Under the pieces are notes generated by a model that was not told where the DNA came from, did no database searches, and saw only the letters and a program-made list of their open reading frames with translations. A stretch of DNA of 64,000 bases from Oscillospiraceae bacterium (GTDB lineage: Bacteria > Bacillota > Clostridia > Oscillospirales > Ruminococcaceae). The stretch lies in NCBI GenBank assembly GCA_017427265.1, contig JAFRTG010000021.1, forward strand, positions 62,001 to 126,000, read 5' to 3'. Every line of letters starts with the position of its first letter. Position 1 is the stretch's first letter. A program made the translations under genes and the position numbers. Below, in pieces: positions 54,772-61,832 of this stretch.

Positions 54772-55230
54772 ATGCTGAAAATCACCATAGATCAGATGTA
54801 TGATTATCTGTCTGACCTGTTTGAATCCGTTGCGTGGAGCGACAGCACGCTGACAGAGATCGGAAACAGCCTGATTGCGCAGATCGCGTTTGAATGCAGG
54901 CCGGAGACGGTCAGGCGGGCGAAGGAAAATCAGACATATGACAGCAGGCGCGTGATTGAGGCAATGCTCAATGCGCTCGTTACACTCGTAAGCTGTCACG
55001 ATGTTGCGCACCGTCTGAACTTTGTGCCGGTGCTGCCGCATATTGAGACGTTCGACTGCAGTGCTGCGGAACAGCTGCTGACTGCGCTGGCCTGCACCGG
55101 TGATCTGCAATACGAAGCGCTCATCGGGCAGACGGCCGGATGGTTTCCCGCTCTTCTGGCGGACGAATATCTGACGGAGCTGCGGAAATATGCAGCATAC
55201 AGACAGTCACATGCGGCGGATCCGCAATGA
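54772..55230 (+). CDS. Hypothetical helical protein
   Basis: 152 residues, ATG after ACAGGAGA. Helical, Cys-containing, acidic; no signal or membrane helix. A pattern of FESVAWSD, a central RVIEAMLNALVTLVSCHD helix and a C-terminal LADEYLTELRKY helix. It follows the SUKH gene by 86 bases and precedes rsmA by 29. Possibly another immunity-type gene; not recognised. Confidence 0.6.
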   Translation: MLKITIDQMYDYLSDLFESVAWSDSTLTEIGNSLIAQIAFECRPETVRRAKENQTYDSRRVIEAMLNALVTLVSCHDVAHRLNFVPVLPHIETFDCSAAEQLLTALACTGDLQYEALIGQTAGWFPALLADEYLTELRKYAAYRQSHAADPQ

Positions 55231-55259
55231 TAAGTATTTCACGGAAAGGAGCTGCGCGT

Positions 55260-56108
55260 ATGCCGGAACTGACCGACATGCAGTATATCCGGACGCTCGC
55301 AAAGCGTCACAATTTTTCGTTTTCAAAAGGTCTCGGACAGAACTTCCTCATTGACCCGGAGGTCTGCCCCGCCATCGCTGAATACGGCATTCCGTCAAGG
55401 GAATGCGGCGTGCTGGAGATCGGCACCGGATTCGGTGTGCTGACGCAGCAGCTTGCCCTGAAATCAGAATGCGTCACAGCCGTCGAGCTCGACCGCAGAC
55501 TGCAGCCCGTGCTCGCGGAAACACTTGCCGGATTCGATCATGTGCATGTTGTCTGGCAGGATATCATGAAGGTGGATCTGCCCGGCTTTTTGCAGGAGCA
55601 CTTCGGCGGGCGCGATGTCGCCGTCTGCGCGAATCTGCCCTACTACATCACATCTCCGATTCTGATGCATCTGCTGGAATCCGACGCAAAATTCCGCTGC
55701 ATCACCGTCATGGTGCAGAAGGAGGCTGCGGAGCGTCTCTGCGCCGAGATCGGCAGCAGAAAAGCCGGTGCGGTCACGGCGGCCGTACAGCTGCGCGGTT
55801 CCGCAGAGCAGCTCTTTGAGGTGCCGCGGGATTCGTTCTATCCCGCACCGAAGGTCGATTCCGCCGTCATCCGCATTACCCCCTACGAAACGCCGCTCTG
55901 TACGCCGGAGCAGCTGCACCGCGTTCTGCGAATCGTCAGGGCCGGCTTTGCACAGCGCCGGAAAACCGCTGCCAATGCACTCGCTTCCGGACTCGGCCTC
56001 ACCAGAGAGCAGGTCACAGATGCACTTACGGCCTGCGGACAGGACGTCAATGTCCGGTTTGAGCAGCTCGGCCGCGAGACGCTGCTGCAGCTCGCGGAAC
56101 AGCTCTGA
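55260..56108 (+). CDS. rsmA: 16S rRNA dimethyladenosine transferase
   Basis: 282 residues. It dimethylates two adjacent adenosines in helix 45 of 16S rRNA. SKGLGQNFLIDP (about 22), VLEIGTGFGVLT (about 51, SAM site), ANLPYYITSPIL (about 125, the NLPY catalytic motif) and the C-terminal FAQRRKTAANAL are clear. The ATG follows GAAAGGAG. The usual upstream rnmV is absent; a Toprim gene sits at 13410-14030. Confidence 0.97.
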   Translation: MPELTDMQYIRTLAKRHNFSFSKGLGQNFLIDPEVCPAIAEYGIPSRECGVLEIGTGFGVLTQQLALKSECVTAVELDRRLQPVLAETLAGFDHVHVVWQDIMKVDLPGFLQEHFGGRDVAVCANLPYYITSPILMHLLESDAKFRCITVMVQKEAAERLCAEIGSRKAGAVTAAVQLRGSAEQLFEVPRDSFYPAPKVDSAVIRITPYETPLCTPEQLHRVLRIVRAGFAQRRKTAANALASGLGLTREQVTDALTACGQDVNVRFEQLGRETLLQLAEQL

Positions 56109-56225
56109 GCCTGCAAAAAACGACGCATTCTCTGCGGGAATGTCAAGCGGGAACAGGGTTTCGCTGCGCGATATGGGCAGAATCCCCAAAATGTCCGGAA
56201 ATGACGCTGTGAAGCGAAAAAATGC

Positions 56226-56254
56226 TTGACAAAATTGCTGTTTTGTGGTATGAT
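56226..56254 (+). promoter_or_regulatory. Promoter of rpmG-secE-nusG
   Basis: TTGACA, 17 bases, TATGAT, giving a leader of about 165 bases before rpmG. The 318-base gap 56109-56426 shows no gene. Confidence 0.85.
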
Positions 56255-56426
56255 TATTTTACCTCTTTGCGGAGGCGCTTTTGTTGTGCCCGCGTTTTTC
56301 TCCGGATGCCATGTGCTTCGGCGCCGGATGATGACCGATCTGCCGCTGAGAGGGAGGCAAGCTTTCTTCCGCAGTGTGCCCTGCGGCGCATAATTTGCGG
56401 AAAATATTTTACAGGAGGTGCCGACA

Positions 56427-56576
56427 ATGCGCGTTAAGATCACCCTTGCTTGCACAGAGTGCAAGAACAGAAACTATGTTTCTAAGAAGAACAAGAAGAA
56501 TGACCCCGACAGAATCGAAATGATGAAGCACTGCAGACATTGCAACAAGCATACACTGCATAAGGAAACCAAGTAA
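56427..56576 (+). CDS. rpmG: 50S ribosomal protein L33
   Basis: 49 residues, too short for many gene finders. CTECKNRNY and CRHCNKH give the four Cys of the zinc-binding (C+) form. ATG after CAGGAGGTG. Its place ahead of secE-nusG is conserved in Firmicutes. Confidence 0.95.
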   Translation: MRVKITLACTECKNRNYVSKKNKKNDPDRIEMMKHCRHCNKHTLHKETK

Positions 56577-56633
56577 GAATCCGACCGGCGTTCCGGATGC
56601 GGTCTGACCGCACGGAACAGAAAGGAACAAACC

Positions 56634-56909
56634 ATGGCCAAGGACAAGGACAAGGAACTTGCGGTTTCCGAAAAGGAAAAGAAATCCGCAAAAAACAAAG
56701 AATCGTCCAAAACAAAAGGCGGGATTTCCAAGTGGTTCAAGGATCTCAAGCTCGAACTGAAAAAGGTTGTCTGGCCGGATAAGAAAACGGTGATCAACAA
56801 CAGCATCGTCGTTTTTGCAGCCATGCTCGGATTCGCCGCATTTACCTTCCTGCTGGACAAGGGCTTCCTTTGGCTCTTCCAGTTCGCAATCAGCGGCGGC
56901 AAGTCGTAA
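56634..56909 (+). CDS. secE: Preprotein translocase subunit SecE
   Basis: 91 residues. A Lys-rich N terminus of about 30, then FKDLKLELKKVVWPDKKTV (about 36-54), the conserved SecE amphipathic motif, and one membrane helix (about 58-80). Gram-positive single-span type. Between rpmG and nusG. Confidence 0.95.
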   Translation: MAKDKDKELAVSEKEKKSAKNKESSKTKGGISKWFKDLKLELKKVVWPDKKTVINNSIVVFAAMLGFAAFTFLLDKGFLWLFQFAISGGKS

Positions 56910-56972
56910 GATGATGCGATATGCACTGCATACAGCACCGCGCAAATTTGATACGGAAAGCAGGGAATTGTG

Positions 56973-57512
56973 ATGAATGAGAATAATACCCAGAAACCAG
57001 AGTGGTATGTGATTCATACCTATTCCGGCTATGAAAACAAGGTTGCGCAGAGCATTGTCAAAAAGGCCGAGAATCAGCAGCTGACAGACAAGATCCTGGA
57101 GGTGCAGATCCCGACCGAGCAGGTGCGCGAGATCACGGACGGCAAGGAAAAGGAGATCACCAGAAAGATCTTCCCCGGCTACGTGCTCGTGCGGATGATT
57201 CACAATGACGAGGTTGCTTATCTGATCCGCAGTATCCGCGGCGTCACAGGCTTCCTCGGAGCAGACCCCAATCAGCCCATCCCGCTGACTGCCAGCGAGA
57301 TTGCTGCAATGGGCGTCGATCTCGGCAAGAATGTTGAGATCAATCTCAGCGTCGGTGATTCCGTCAGAATTGTCGGCACTGCGATGGACGGCTTTACCGG
57401 TACGGTGCAGAGCATCGACATCGACGAGGGTACCTGCGAGGTGCTCGTCTCCATGTTCGGTCAGGAAACACCGACCAAGTTCAGTCTCACAGAGGTTGCA
57501 CGCGATCTCTGA
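56973..57512 (+). CDS. nusG: Transcription antitermination factor NusG
   Basis: 179 residues from the ATG at 56973 (six bases after AGGGAA). The NGN domain starts WYVIHTYSGYENKV and contains KIFPGYVLVRM. The KOW domain is VGDSVRIVGTAMDGFTGTV (about 128-146). It binds RNA polymerase and regulates pausing and termination. Confidence 0.97.
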   Translation: MNENNTQKPEWYVIHTYSGYENKVAQSIVKKAENQQLTDKILEVQIPTEQVREITDGKEKEITRKIFPGYVLVRMIHNDEVAYLIRSIRGVTGFLGADPNQPIPLTASEIAAMGVDLGKNVEINLSVGDSVRIVGTAMDGFTGTVQSIDIDEGTCEVLVSMFGQETPTKFSLTEVARDL

Positions 57513-57540
57513 TAACAGACAGGGCTGTCCCTTTTTGTCA

Positions 57541-57602
57541 GACAGCGCGCCCTTCGCCGCTGTCGTGGGAGAGATATCCGCGCTGCGGATGTCCCGCCAT
57601 AC
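57541..57602 (+). promoter_or_regulatory. Structured leader of rplK
   Basis: Two hairpins: GACAGC/GCTGTC (57541-57564) and ATCCGC/GCGGAT (57576-57590). A GTGGGAG element at 57565 recurs in the rplA leader. This resembles a ribosomal-protein autoregulatory leader; no match to a named family is claimed. Confidence 0.4.
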
Positions 57603-57629
57603 ACCACATTATTTGGAGGTAAAATTACC

Positions 57630-58055
57630 ATGGCACAGAAAGTAGTTGGCTTTATTAAGCTTCAGATCGCCGCAGGCAAGGCAACTCCTGCTCCGCCTGT
57701 CGGTCCGGCGCTCGGTCAGCACGGCGTGAACATCATGGGCTTCTGCAAGGAGTTCAACGAGCGCACCAAGAATGAGGCCGGTATGATTATCCCGGTTATC
57801 ATCACTGTTTATGCAGACCGTTCCTTCACCTTTATCACAAAGACGCCGCCTGCTGCAGTCCTCATTAAGAAGGCTTGCGGCATCGAGAAGGCTTCCGGTG
57901 TTCCGAACAAGAACAAGGTCGCAACCATCACCAAGGAGCAGATCCAGAAGATCGCGGAGACCAAGATGCCTGACCTCAACGCTGCTTCCCTCGAAGCTGC
58001 TATGAGCATGATCGCAGGTACCGCTCGCTCCATGGGCGTTGTCGTTGCTGACTGA
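57630..58055 (+). CDS. rplK: 50S ribosomal protein L11
   Basis: 141 residues. [30 protein letters not shown] and IIPVITVY-type segments (quoted in part) are diagnostic of uL11. GGAGGT ribosome site. Forms the GTPase-associated centre with L10/L12. Confidence 0.98.
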   Translation: MAQKVVGFIKLQIAAGKATPAPPVGPALGQHGVNIMGFCKEFNERTKNEAGMIIPVIITVYADRSFTFITKTPPAAVLIKKACGIEKASGVPNKNKVATITKEQIQKIAETKMPDLNAASLEAAMSMIAGTARSMGVVVAD

Positions 58056-58068
58056 TCCCAGAAGACGT

Positions 58069-58113
58069 CTCCCCGTGGGAGGATTTTTCCGTCAGCCGGA
58101 GATCTGACTCCGG
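58069..58113 (+). promoter_or_regulatory. Attenuator-like leader of rplA
   Basis: CTCCC/GGGAG (58069-58081) followed by GATTTTT forms a weak terminator. A second hairpin, CCGGAG/CTCCGG, sits at 58096-58113. It could reduce rplA transcription or serve L1 feedback; inference only. Confidence 0.4.
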
Positions 58114-58148
58114 TATACCACAGATTGATGATAAAGGAGTTTTCATAA

Positions 58149-58844
58149 ATGAAACACGGTAAGAAATATGTCGAAAGCGCAAAGGCGCTCGATACGGCAA
58201 AGCTTTATGAGCCGAATGACGCTCTGAGCACCGTTTGCCAGCTCGCAAAGGCAAAGTTCGATGAGACCGTTGAGGCTCACATCCGCCTCGGCGTTGACTC
58301 CCGTCACGCTGACCAGCAGGTCCGCGGCGCTGTCGTTCTGCCGAACGGCACCGGTAAGACTGTCCGCGCACTCGTCTTCTGCAAAGAGGATAAGTACGAG
58401 GCTGCAAAGGCTGCAGGCGCTGACTATGTCGGCGGCCTCGACCTCGTTGAGAAGATCCAGAAGGAAAACTGGATGGACTTCGACGTTGTCATCGCTTCTC
58501 CGGACATGATGGGCGTCGTCGGCCGTCTCGGTAAGGTTCTCGGTCCGCGCGGCCTGATGCCGAACCCGAAGGCCGGTACCGTTTCTCCGGACGTCGCAAA
58601 GGCTGTCCAGGAGGCAAAGGCCGGTAAGATCGAGTACAGACTCGACAAGTCCAACATCATTCACTGCCCGATCGGCAAGGTTTCCTTCGGCGCTGAGAAG
58701 CTCGAAGAGAACTTCAATACCCTGCTTGAGGCAGTCGTCAAGGCAAAGCCGGCAGCTGCAAAGGGTACCTACCTGCGCTCTGTGACCGTCGCTTCTACCA
58801 TGGGCGTCGGCGTTCCGGTTCTCACCACAAAGTTTGGTGTGTAA
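58149..58844 (+). CDS. rplA: 50S ribosomal protein L1
   Basis: 231 residues. [12 protein letters not shown] at the N terminus, [20 protein letters not shown] (about 41-60), [21 protein letters not shown] (in part, about 126-146) and the C-terminal [10 protein letters not shown] are typical of uL1. ATG after AAAGGAG. Confidence 0.98.
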   Translation: MKHGKKYVESAKALDTAKLYEPNDALSTVCQLAKAKFDETVEAHIRLGVDSRHADQQVRGAVVLPNGTGKTVRALVFCKEDKYEAAKAAGADYVGGLDLVEKIQKENWMDFDVVIASPDMMGVVGRLGKVLGPRGLMPNPKAGTVSPDVAKAVQEAKAGKIEYRLDKSNIIHCPIGKVSFGAEKLEENFNTLLEAVVKAKPAAAKGTYLRSVTVASTMGVGVPVLTTKFGV

Positions 58845-58918
58845 TTGCTGATTTTTTGTGCGCGGAAGGAGACGGCTTCTGCCGTTTCCTCTCCGGCGCA
58901 TGAATTTTCGGATACCCC

Positions 58919-58947
58919 TTGACAAATCCCCCTTTTTGTGATATAAT
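58919..58947 (+). promoter_or_regulatory. tRNA-Lys promoter
   Basis: TTGACA, 17 bases, TATAAT, 16 bases before the tRNA. Confidence 0.9.
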
Positions 58948-58962
58948 ATTATAGTTGCAGAT

Positions 58963-59035
58963 GAGAAATTAGCTCAGTTGGCAGAGCATCTCCCTTTTAA
59001 GGAGAGGGTCGAGGGTTCGAACCCCTCATTTCTCA
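58963..59035 (+). tRNA. tRNA-Lys (TTT)
   Basis: Acceptor GAGAAAT with ATTTCTC, D arm, anticodon stem TCTCC/GGAGA with loop CTTTTAA, and T arm GAGGG-TTCGAAC-CCCTC. No CCA encoded. Confidence 0.97.
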
Positions 59036-59043
59036 CTTTTGTG

Positions 59044-59084
59044 AAATGTCCTAAATGCGTGAAAATCGCGCGTTTAGGGCATTT
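59044..59084 (+). terminator. Terminator of tRNA-Lys
   Basis: AAATGTCCTAAATGCG pairs with CGCGTTTAGGGCATTT (two G-U pairs), followed by TTTCTTTG. Confidence 0.85.
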
Positions 59085-59139
59085 TCTTTGTTCTCTCCCT
59101 GAAATTATTATCCGTATTTTGAAACCGATTTCAGGCCGC

Positions 59140-59293
59140 GTGCACTCAACCGTGCACTCGCATCTTCACGCAGATACGCCAAAAAGCGTGCACTCGAAAT
59201 TTAGCATACCAGCCCTCAAATTCAGTGAAATCGAAGCAAATACGGAATTTCTAATGTGTTTTCTGAAAAATGGCCGAGTGCACGCGTGCACTC
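59140..59293. repeat. Cluster of five GTGCACTC octamers after tRNA-Lys
   Basis: Direct copies at 59140, 59152, 59188 and 59286 and one inverse copy at 59276. The last two form the perfect 18-bp palindrome GAGTGCACGCGTGCACTC (59276-59293). No gene is evident from 59036 to 59585 otherwise; this stretch is more AT-rich than average. Confidence 0.75.
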
Positions 59294-59464
59294 AAAAACT
59301 GCTGAAATATTGACCTTGTGCATTGTGACAGAATCAGATGCATTCATGGCCGAAAGATGACCGTCGCCCAGCCTGCCGTAACATATCGTTTTTGCAGCGT
59401 ATCAAGCTGAAGCGTCGAAGCACTGGCATCATTCGGGACACAGTGCGTTCTGAACGAAAAGTAG

Positions 59465-59511
59465 AATATACCACCGGTTTACTTGACATTTCCGTTCGGG
59501 TGTGTTATAAT
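59465..59511 (+). promoter_or_regulatory. Promoter of small-ORF cassette A
   Basis: TTGACA (59483-59488), 17 bases, TATAAT (59506-59511). Bases 59465-59490 are identical to 61546-61571 of cassette B. Confidence 0.92.
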
Positions 59512-59585
59512 GCAGACAACATCAGACATGAACAGCCGGAAACCGGCTGCTGCGCTGAGATCTTATTTGAAAGGAGTTGCCGAGA

Positions 59586-59726
59586 ATGACACGTTTCGCT
59601 ATGAACAATCTGTACAGCCACAGTGAATATTACCTGCTAAGCCTCTATCTGGAAGAGACTCTAATTGTGCTGCATACAGATCGTAGTGGACGTGTCGGAA
59701 CGACCGGCATGCGCATTTCAGGATAG
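59586..59726 (+). CDS. Small ORF A (46 residues), paralogue of the ORF at 61650
   Basis: A 46-residue reading frame with a strong AAAGGAG ribosome site, its own consensus promoter and its own terminator. The N terminus is MTRFAMNNLY, the middle aromatic and acidic (SEYYLL, LEE), and the C terminus VLHTDRSGRVGTTGMRISG. The ORF at 61650 has the same architecture: EY near residue 14, an EE pair, VL[HR]T about 17 residues from the end and a final G. No signal peptide, Cys or metal motif. It might encode a small regulator or a leader peptide, or mark a small RNA. Unrecognised. Confidence 0.6.
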   Translation: MTRFAMNNLYSHSEYYLLSLYLEETLIVLHTDRSGRVGTTGMRISG

Positions 59727-59751
59727 CCTTTTTGTATGATCCCTGAAACGA

Positions 59752-59790
59752 AACACCGTCTGTATGCATAGATACAGGCGGTGTTTTTTA
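59752..59790 (+). terminator. Terminator of cassette A
   Basis: AACACCGTCTGTAT pairs with ATACAGGCGGTGTT (one G-U), then TTTTTTAT. It ends two bases before the Leu-like tRNA. Confidence 0.92.
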
Positions 59791-59791
59791 T

Positions 59792-59864
59792 GTCCGTGTG
59801 GTGGAATGGCAGACACACCCGGCTAAGAACCGGCACACTGAGGGTTCGACTCCCTCCACGGAGA
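59792..59864 (+). tRNA. tRNA-Leu-like gene (AAG loop), short variable arm, possibly degenerate
   Basis: D-arm GTGGTGGAATGGCAGACAC is Leu-like. The anticodon loop CTAAGAA sits on a 4-bp CCGG/CCGG stem and reads AAG. The T arm GAGGG-TTCGACT-CCCTC is intact. The long variable arm of class II tRNA-Leu is missing (about five bases), and acceptor position 1-72 is G-G. It could be a pseudogene or an unusual tRNA. Confidence 0.6.
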
Positions 59865-59868
59865 TTAT

Positions 59869-59968
59869 GGCGGATTCGTCTAGCGGGCAGTGCCCGCAGC
59901 CATTGATCTAAAGATCTCCGGAGAGGTTGCTTGTTTCAAAGACTTGTATCTCTCCGGAAGGAGTCCGC
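59869..59968 (+). pseudogene. tRNA-like 5' half joined to the dispersed palindrome
   Basis: GGCGGATTCGTCTAGCGG resembles the acceptor and D arm of a Glu/Gln-type tRNA. It runs into GCGGGCAGTGCCCGC (59883-59897) and AGCCATTGATCTAAAG. AGTCCGC at 59962-59968 can still pair with GCGGATT at 59870-59876 as an acceptor stem. No anticodon or T arm is recognisable between them. Confidence 0.6.
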
Positions 59969-59974
59969 AAATAT

Positions 59975-60065
59975 GGGCAAGTATGCATAGCGGCGATTGC
60001 AGCGGACTGTAAATCCGCCACCCATGCGGTAAACACCGTAGGTTCAATTCCTACCTTGCCCACCA
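59975..60065 (+). tRNA. tRNA-Tyr (GTA)
   Basis: Acceptor GGGCAAG with CTTGCCC, anticodon stem GCGGA/TCCGC with loop CTGTAAA, long variable arm, T loop TTCAATT, and encoded CCA. Confidence 0.95.
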
Positions 60066-60068
60066 TTC

Positions 60069-60161
60069 GGTCGCATAAGCCTAACTGGAAAGGCAGCTGT
60101 TTGCTAAACAGTCAGTAGCCGTGTTTTTCGCGGTGTCCGGGTTCGACTCCCGGTGTGACCG
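60069..60161 (+). tRNA. tRNA-Ser (GCT)
   Basis: Acceptor GGTCGCA with TGTGACC, anticodon loop TGCTAAA, long variable arm (GCCGTGTTTTTCGCGGT), and T arm CCGGG-TTCGACT-CCCGG. No CCA encoded. Confidence 0.92.
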
Positions 60162-60173
60162 TTCAAAACAATG

Positions 60174-60200
60174 AAGGGGTGTCCACGGCGGACACCCCTT
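60174..60200. terminator. Terminator between tRNA-Ser and the methyltransferase gene
   Basis: An 11-bp perfect stem, AAGGGGTGTCC with GGACACCCCTT. Serves both strands. Confidence 0.85.
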
Positions 60201-60205
60201 TGTAT

Positions 60206-60844
60206 TTACGCATGGATTATTTCATACTTCTGATAGTCAATCCTGACCAGCGCTTTCCCGTTTGGCAGGGATACAGATGCACGCAGAATCTCAGAGTAGC
60301 CGATCTCCTGCATTGCTACGGAAAGTGCTGCTTCTTCCATCTGGTGATGCACCTCGTCCAGCCGGTCAAATGCGTGGAGATACGGCGATTCGGAAACCCA
60401 TTGTTCCGTATCCGTGTTAATCTGAATCACGCAGGAAACATATTCCGGATCAACCTGCAAAACAGCCCTCTGAAATGCCGGATACCCGATATATTCGATC
60501 AGCAGATTGGCAATCACAAGCTGTGCCTGCGGCAGCTGTTCCGCGTCGTGCACAAGGTCAAGATGCAGGCATTGCAGCATGCCCGAAAGCTGCGGATACC
60601 GCTCCCGCACCGCCGCAAGATATGCGCTGTTGATATCCACACCATAGACGCGCCGGTATTTGTCCGTGCGAATGTGTTCCAGTCCGTTTCCGCCGGCAAC
60701 GCCGAGAACCATTGCCGTTTCGACCGGATATGCTGCAAACTGCGCTTTCATAATTTCGTTCATTGCCTGAAGCTGTTTCACCGTATCCAGCCGCATATGG
60801 TTTTCATAGTCGTCAAGGCTGATTTCTTCCCATGGATTGTTCAT
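60206..60844 (-). CDS. Class I SAM-dependent methyltransferase
   Basis: 212 residues, ATG after GAAAGGGG. Motif I is MVLGVAGGNGLEHI (about 45-58), motif II VYGVDIN (acidic residue for SAM ribose), and a motif IV-like LVIANLLIEYIGY (about 108-120). The C-terminal beta hairpin ends LPNGKALVRIDY. The substrate is unknown. The gene lies alone on the minus strand inside the tRNA island, with its own promoter. Confidence 0.85.
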   Translation of the reverse strand: MNNPWEEISLDDYENHMRLDTVKQLQAMNEIMKAQFAAYPVETAMVLGVAGGNGLEHIRTDKYRRVYGVDINSAYLAAVRERYPQLSGMLQCLHLDLVHDAEQLPQAQLVIANLLIEYIGYPAFQRAVLQVDPEYVSCVIQINTDTEQWVSESPYLHAFDRLDEVHHQMEEAALSVAMQEIGYSEILRASVSLPNGKALVRIDYQKYEIIHA

Positions 60845-60871
60845 GATAAGCCCCTTTCATTTCTTATCCTC

Positions 60872-60900
60872 ATTATAACATAACTTTTATTGAAATTCAA
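60872..60900 (-). promoter_or_regulatory. Methyltransferase promoter
   Basis: Minus strand: TTGAAT (60895-60900), 17 bases, TATAAT (60872-60877). Confidence 0.8.
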
Positions 60901-61017
60901 GACAGTGACTTATTCTACGAAGCGTGCATTGAAGCTGCACTGCTTGCTGAGCTGCACTCGCCGATGATTCCGGAAGATCTCTATGCGGCAATCTGCAACG
61001 GTGAAGTCAAGGTCTGA
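60901..61017 (+). pseudogene. C-terminal remnant of an unidentified gene
   Basis: A 38-codon open stretch ending at TGA 61015, with GC content and codons like real coding DNA (YEACIEAALLAELHSP, then PEDLYAAICNGEVKV), but with no start codon or ribosome site upstream. The methyltransferase promoter occupies the bases before it. It looks like the last part of a deleted gene. Confidence 0.45.
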
Positions 61018-61079
61018 TCAAACGATAGGCTGAGTCGGTATTTTGTATTGTTTGCAGCCCCGTTTTTGTTTTATTCCTT

Positions 61080-61108
61080 TTGCATTTGCAGATATTCCGT
61101 GCTATAAT
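61080..61108 (+). promoter_or_regulatory. Promoter of the 119-residue hypothetical gene
   Basis: TTGCAT, 17 bases, TATAAT, 70 bases before the start at 61178. Confidence 0.7.
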
Positions 61109-61177
61109 GAGGGTACAGTCCCGGCTGCAAACGAAGATTTACCTTTGAGGTACGGATGAGGAAGGACGTGTGGCAAC

Positions 61178-61537
61178 ATGAATGCAAATGATGTAAATTA
61201 CAGCGATATTTATTCGGTGCTTAAACTTTTGACAGGAAACTGTTATGTGCCGGGTACTGACTCTCCGATGGACAGACCGCCGGAGCTTCCGGTAGATACT
61301 CTCCGGATTGTGCGCGGTTATGTATATAAGCATCCCGAAAACAAGGATGTATTTGAACAAGCGCTTTACAAAATGGGAAACAGCTCCGTCGATCATGTCT
61401 ATTTATTTTTTGATTTCGTTGATGCTTGTTTGTTCTGCGAGATGCACAAGAAAACTGCGCCGTTTCATATTGACCAGCAGTTTCTGCTGCCGCAGCTGAA
61501 TCCTATGCCGTTCAATCCGGGACACAGTGAATCCTGA
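61178..61537 (+). CDS. Hypothetical protein
   Basis: 119 residues. The ATG is preceded by GAGGAAGGACG at some distance. Soluble, with VNYSDIYSVLKLLTGNCYVPG at the N terminus (in part), a central LPVDTLRIVRGYVYKHPENKDVFEQAL region and a Cys-rich FVDACLFCEMHKK helix. Not recognised. It ends 8 bases before the conserved promoter block of cassette B, so the two transcription units are adjacent. Confidence 0.65.
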   Translation: MNANDVNYSDIYSVLKLLTGNCYVPGTDSPMDRPPELPVDTLRIVRGYVYKHPENKDVFEQALYKMGNSSVDHVYLFFDFVDACLFCEMHKKTAPFHIDQQFLLPQLNPMPFNPGHSES

Positions 61538-61545
61538 ATCTAAAA

Positions 61546-61592
61546 AATATACCACCGGTTTACTTGACATTCCCGGCAAGGTATGCTATAAT
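61546..61592 (+). promoter_or_regulatory. Promoter of small-ORF cassette B
   Basis: TTGACA (61564-61569), 17 bases, TATAAT (61587-61592). Its first 26 bases equal those of cassette A, including ACCACCGGTTTAC just upstream of the -35 box. Confidence 0.92.
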
Positions 61593-61649
61593 GTGCTCAA
61601 CGCAGGGCAAAAAGCCCGCGAAATTTTGACTAATGAAAGGGTGAAAACA

Positions 61650-61793
61650 ATGAACGCGATGAGAACCAACGCAATGTATCTGTATGTCTTTGAATACCAG
61701 CAATTTCGCTTTTTTCTTCAGCAAGAAGAGGAGAGTGCCTTTGTGCTGCGCACAGGACATACAGGTGTTTGTTCAGCTGCCCTGACAGGGTGA
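61650..61793 (+). CDS. Small ORF B (47 residues), paralogue of the ORF at 59586
   Basis: Forty-seven residues after GAAAGGGTG. N terminus MNAMRTNAMYLYVFEY, a Gln/Glu-rich middle (FFLQQEEESA), and C terminus FVLRTGHTGVCSAALTG. It shares promoter, spacing, length and terminator type with ORF A but only scattered residues. An in-frame ATG at 61527 would extend it through the promoter and is not favoured. The XRE regulator gene follows its terminator. Unrecognised. Confidence 0.6.
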   Translation: MNAMRTNAMYLYVFEYQQFRFFLQQEEESAFVLRTGHTGVCSAALTG

Positions 61794-61832
61794 GATCGTG
61801 TTTCATTGTGAACCATCTTCTGATAGAACAAA

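Noticed and set aside
58978-59313. 111-codon frame beginning inside tRNA-Lys
   Set aside because: It starts in the tRNA, runs through the terminator and the GTGCACTC repeats, and has no ribosome site.
59338-59589. 83-codon frame ahead of small ORF A
   Set aside because: It reads through the conserved promoter block and overlaps the better supported ORF at 59586.
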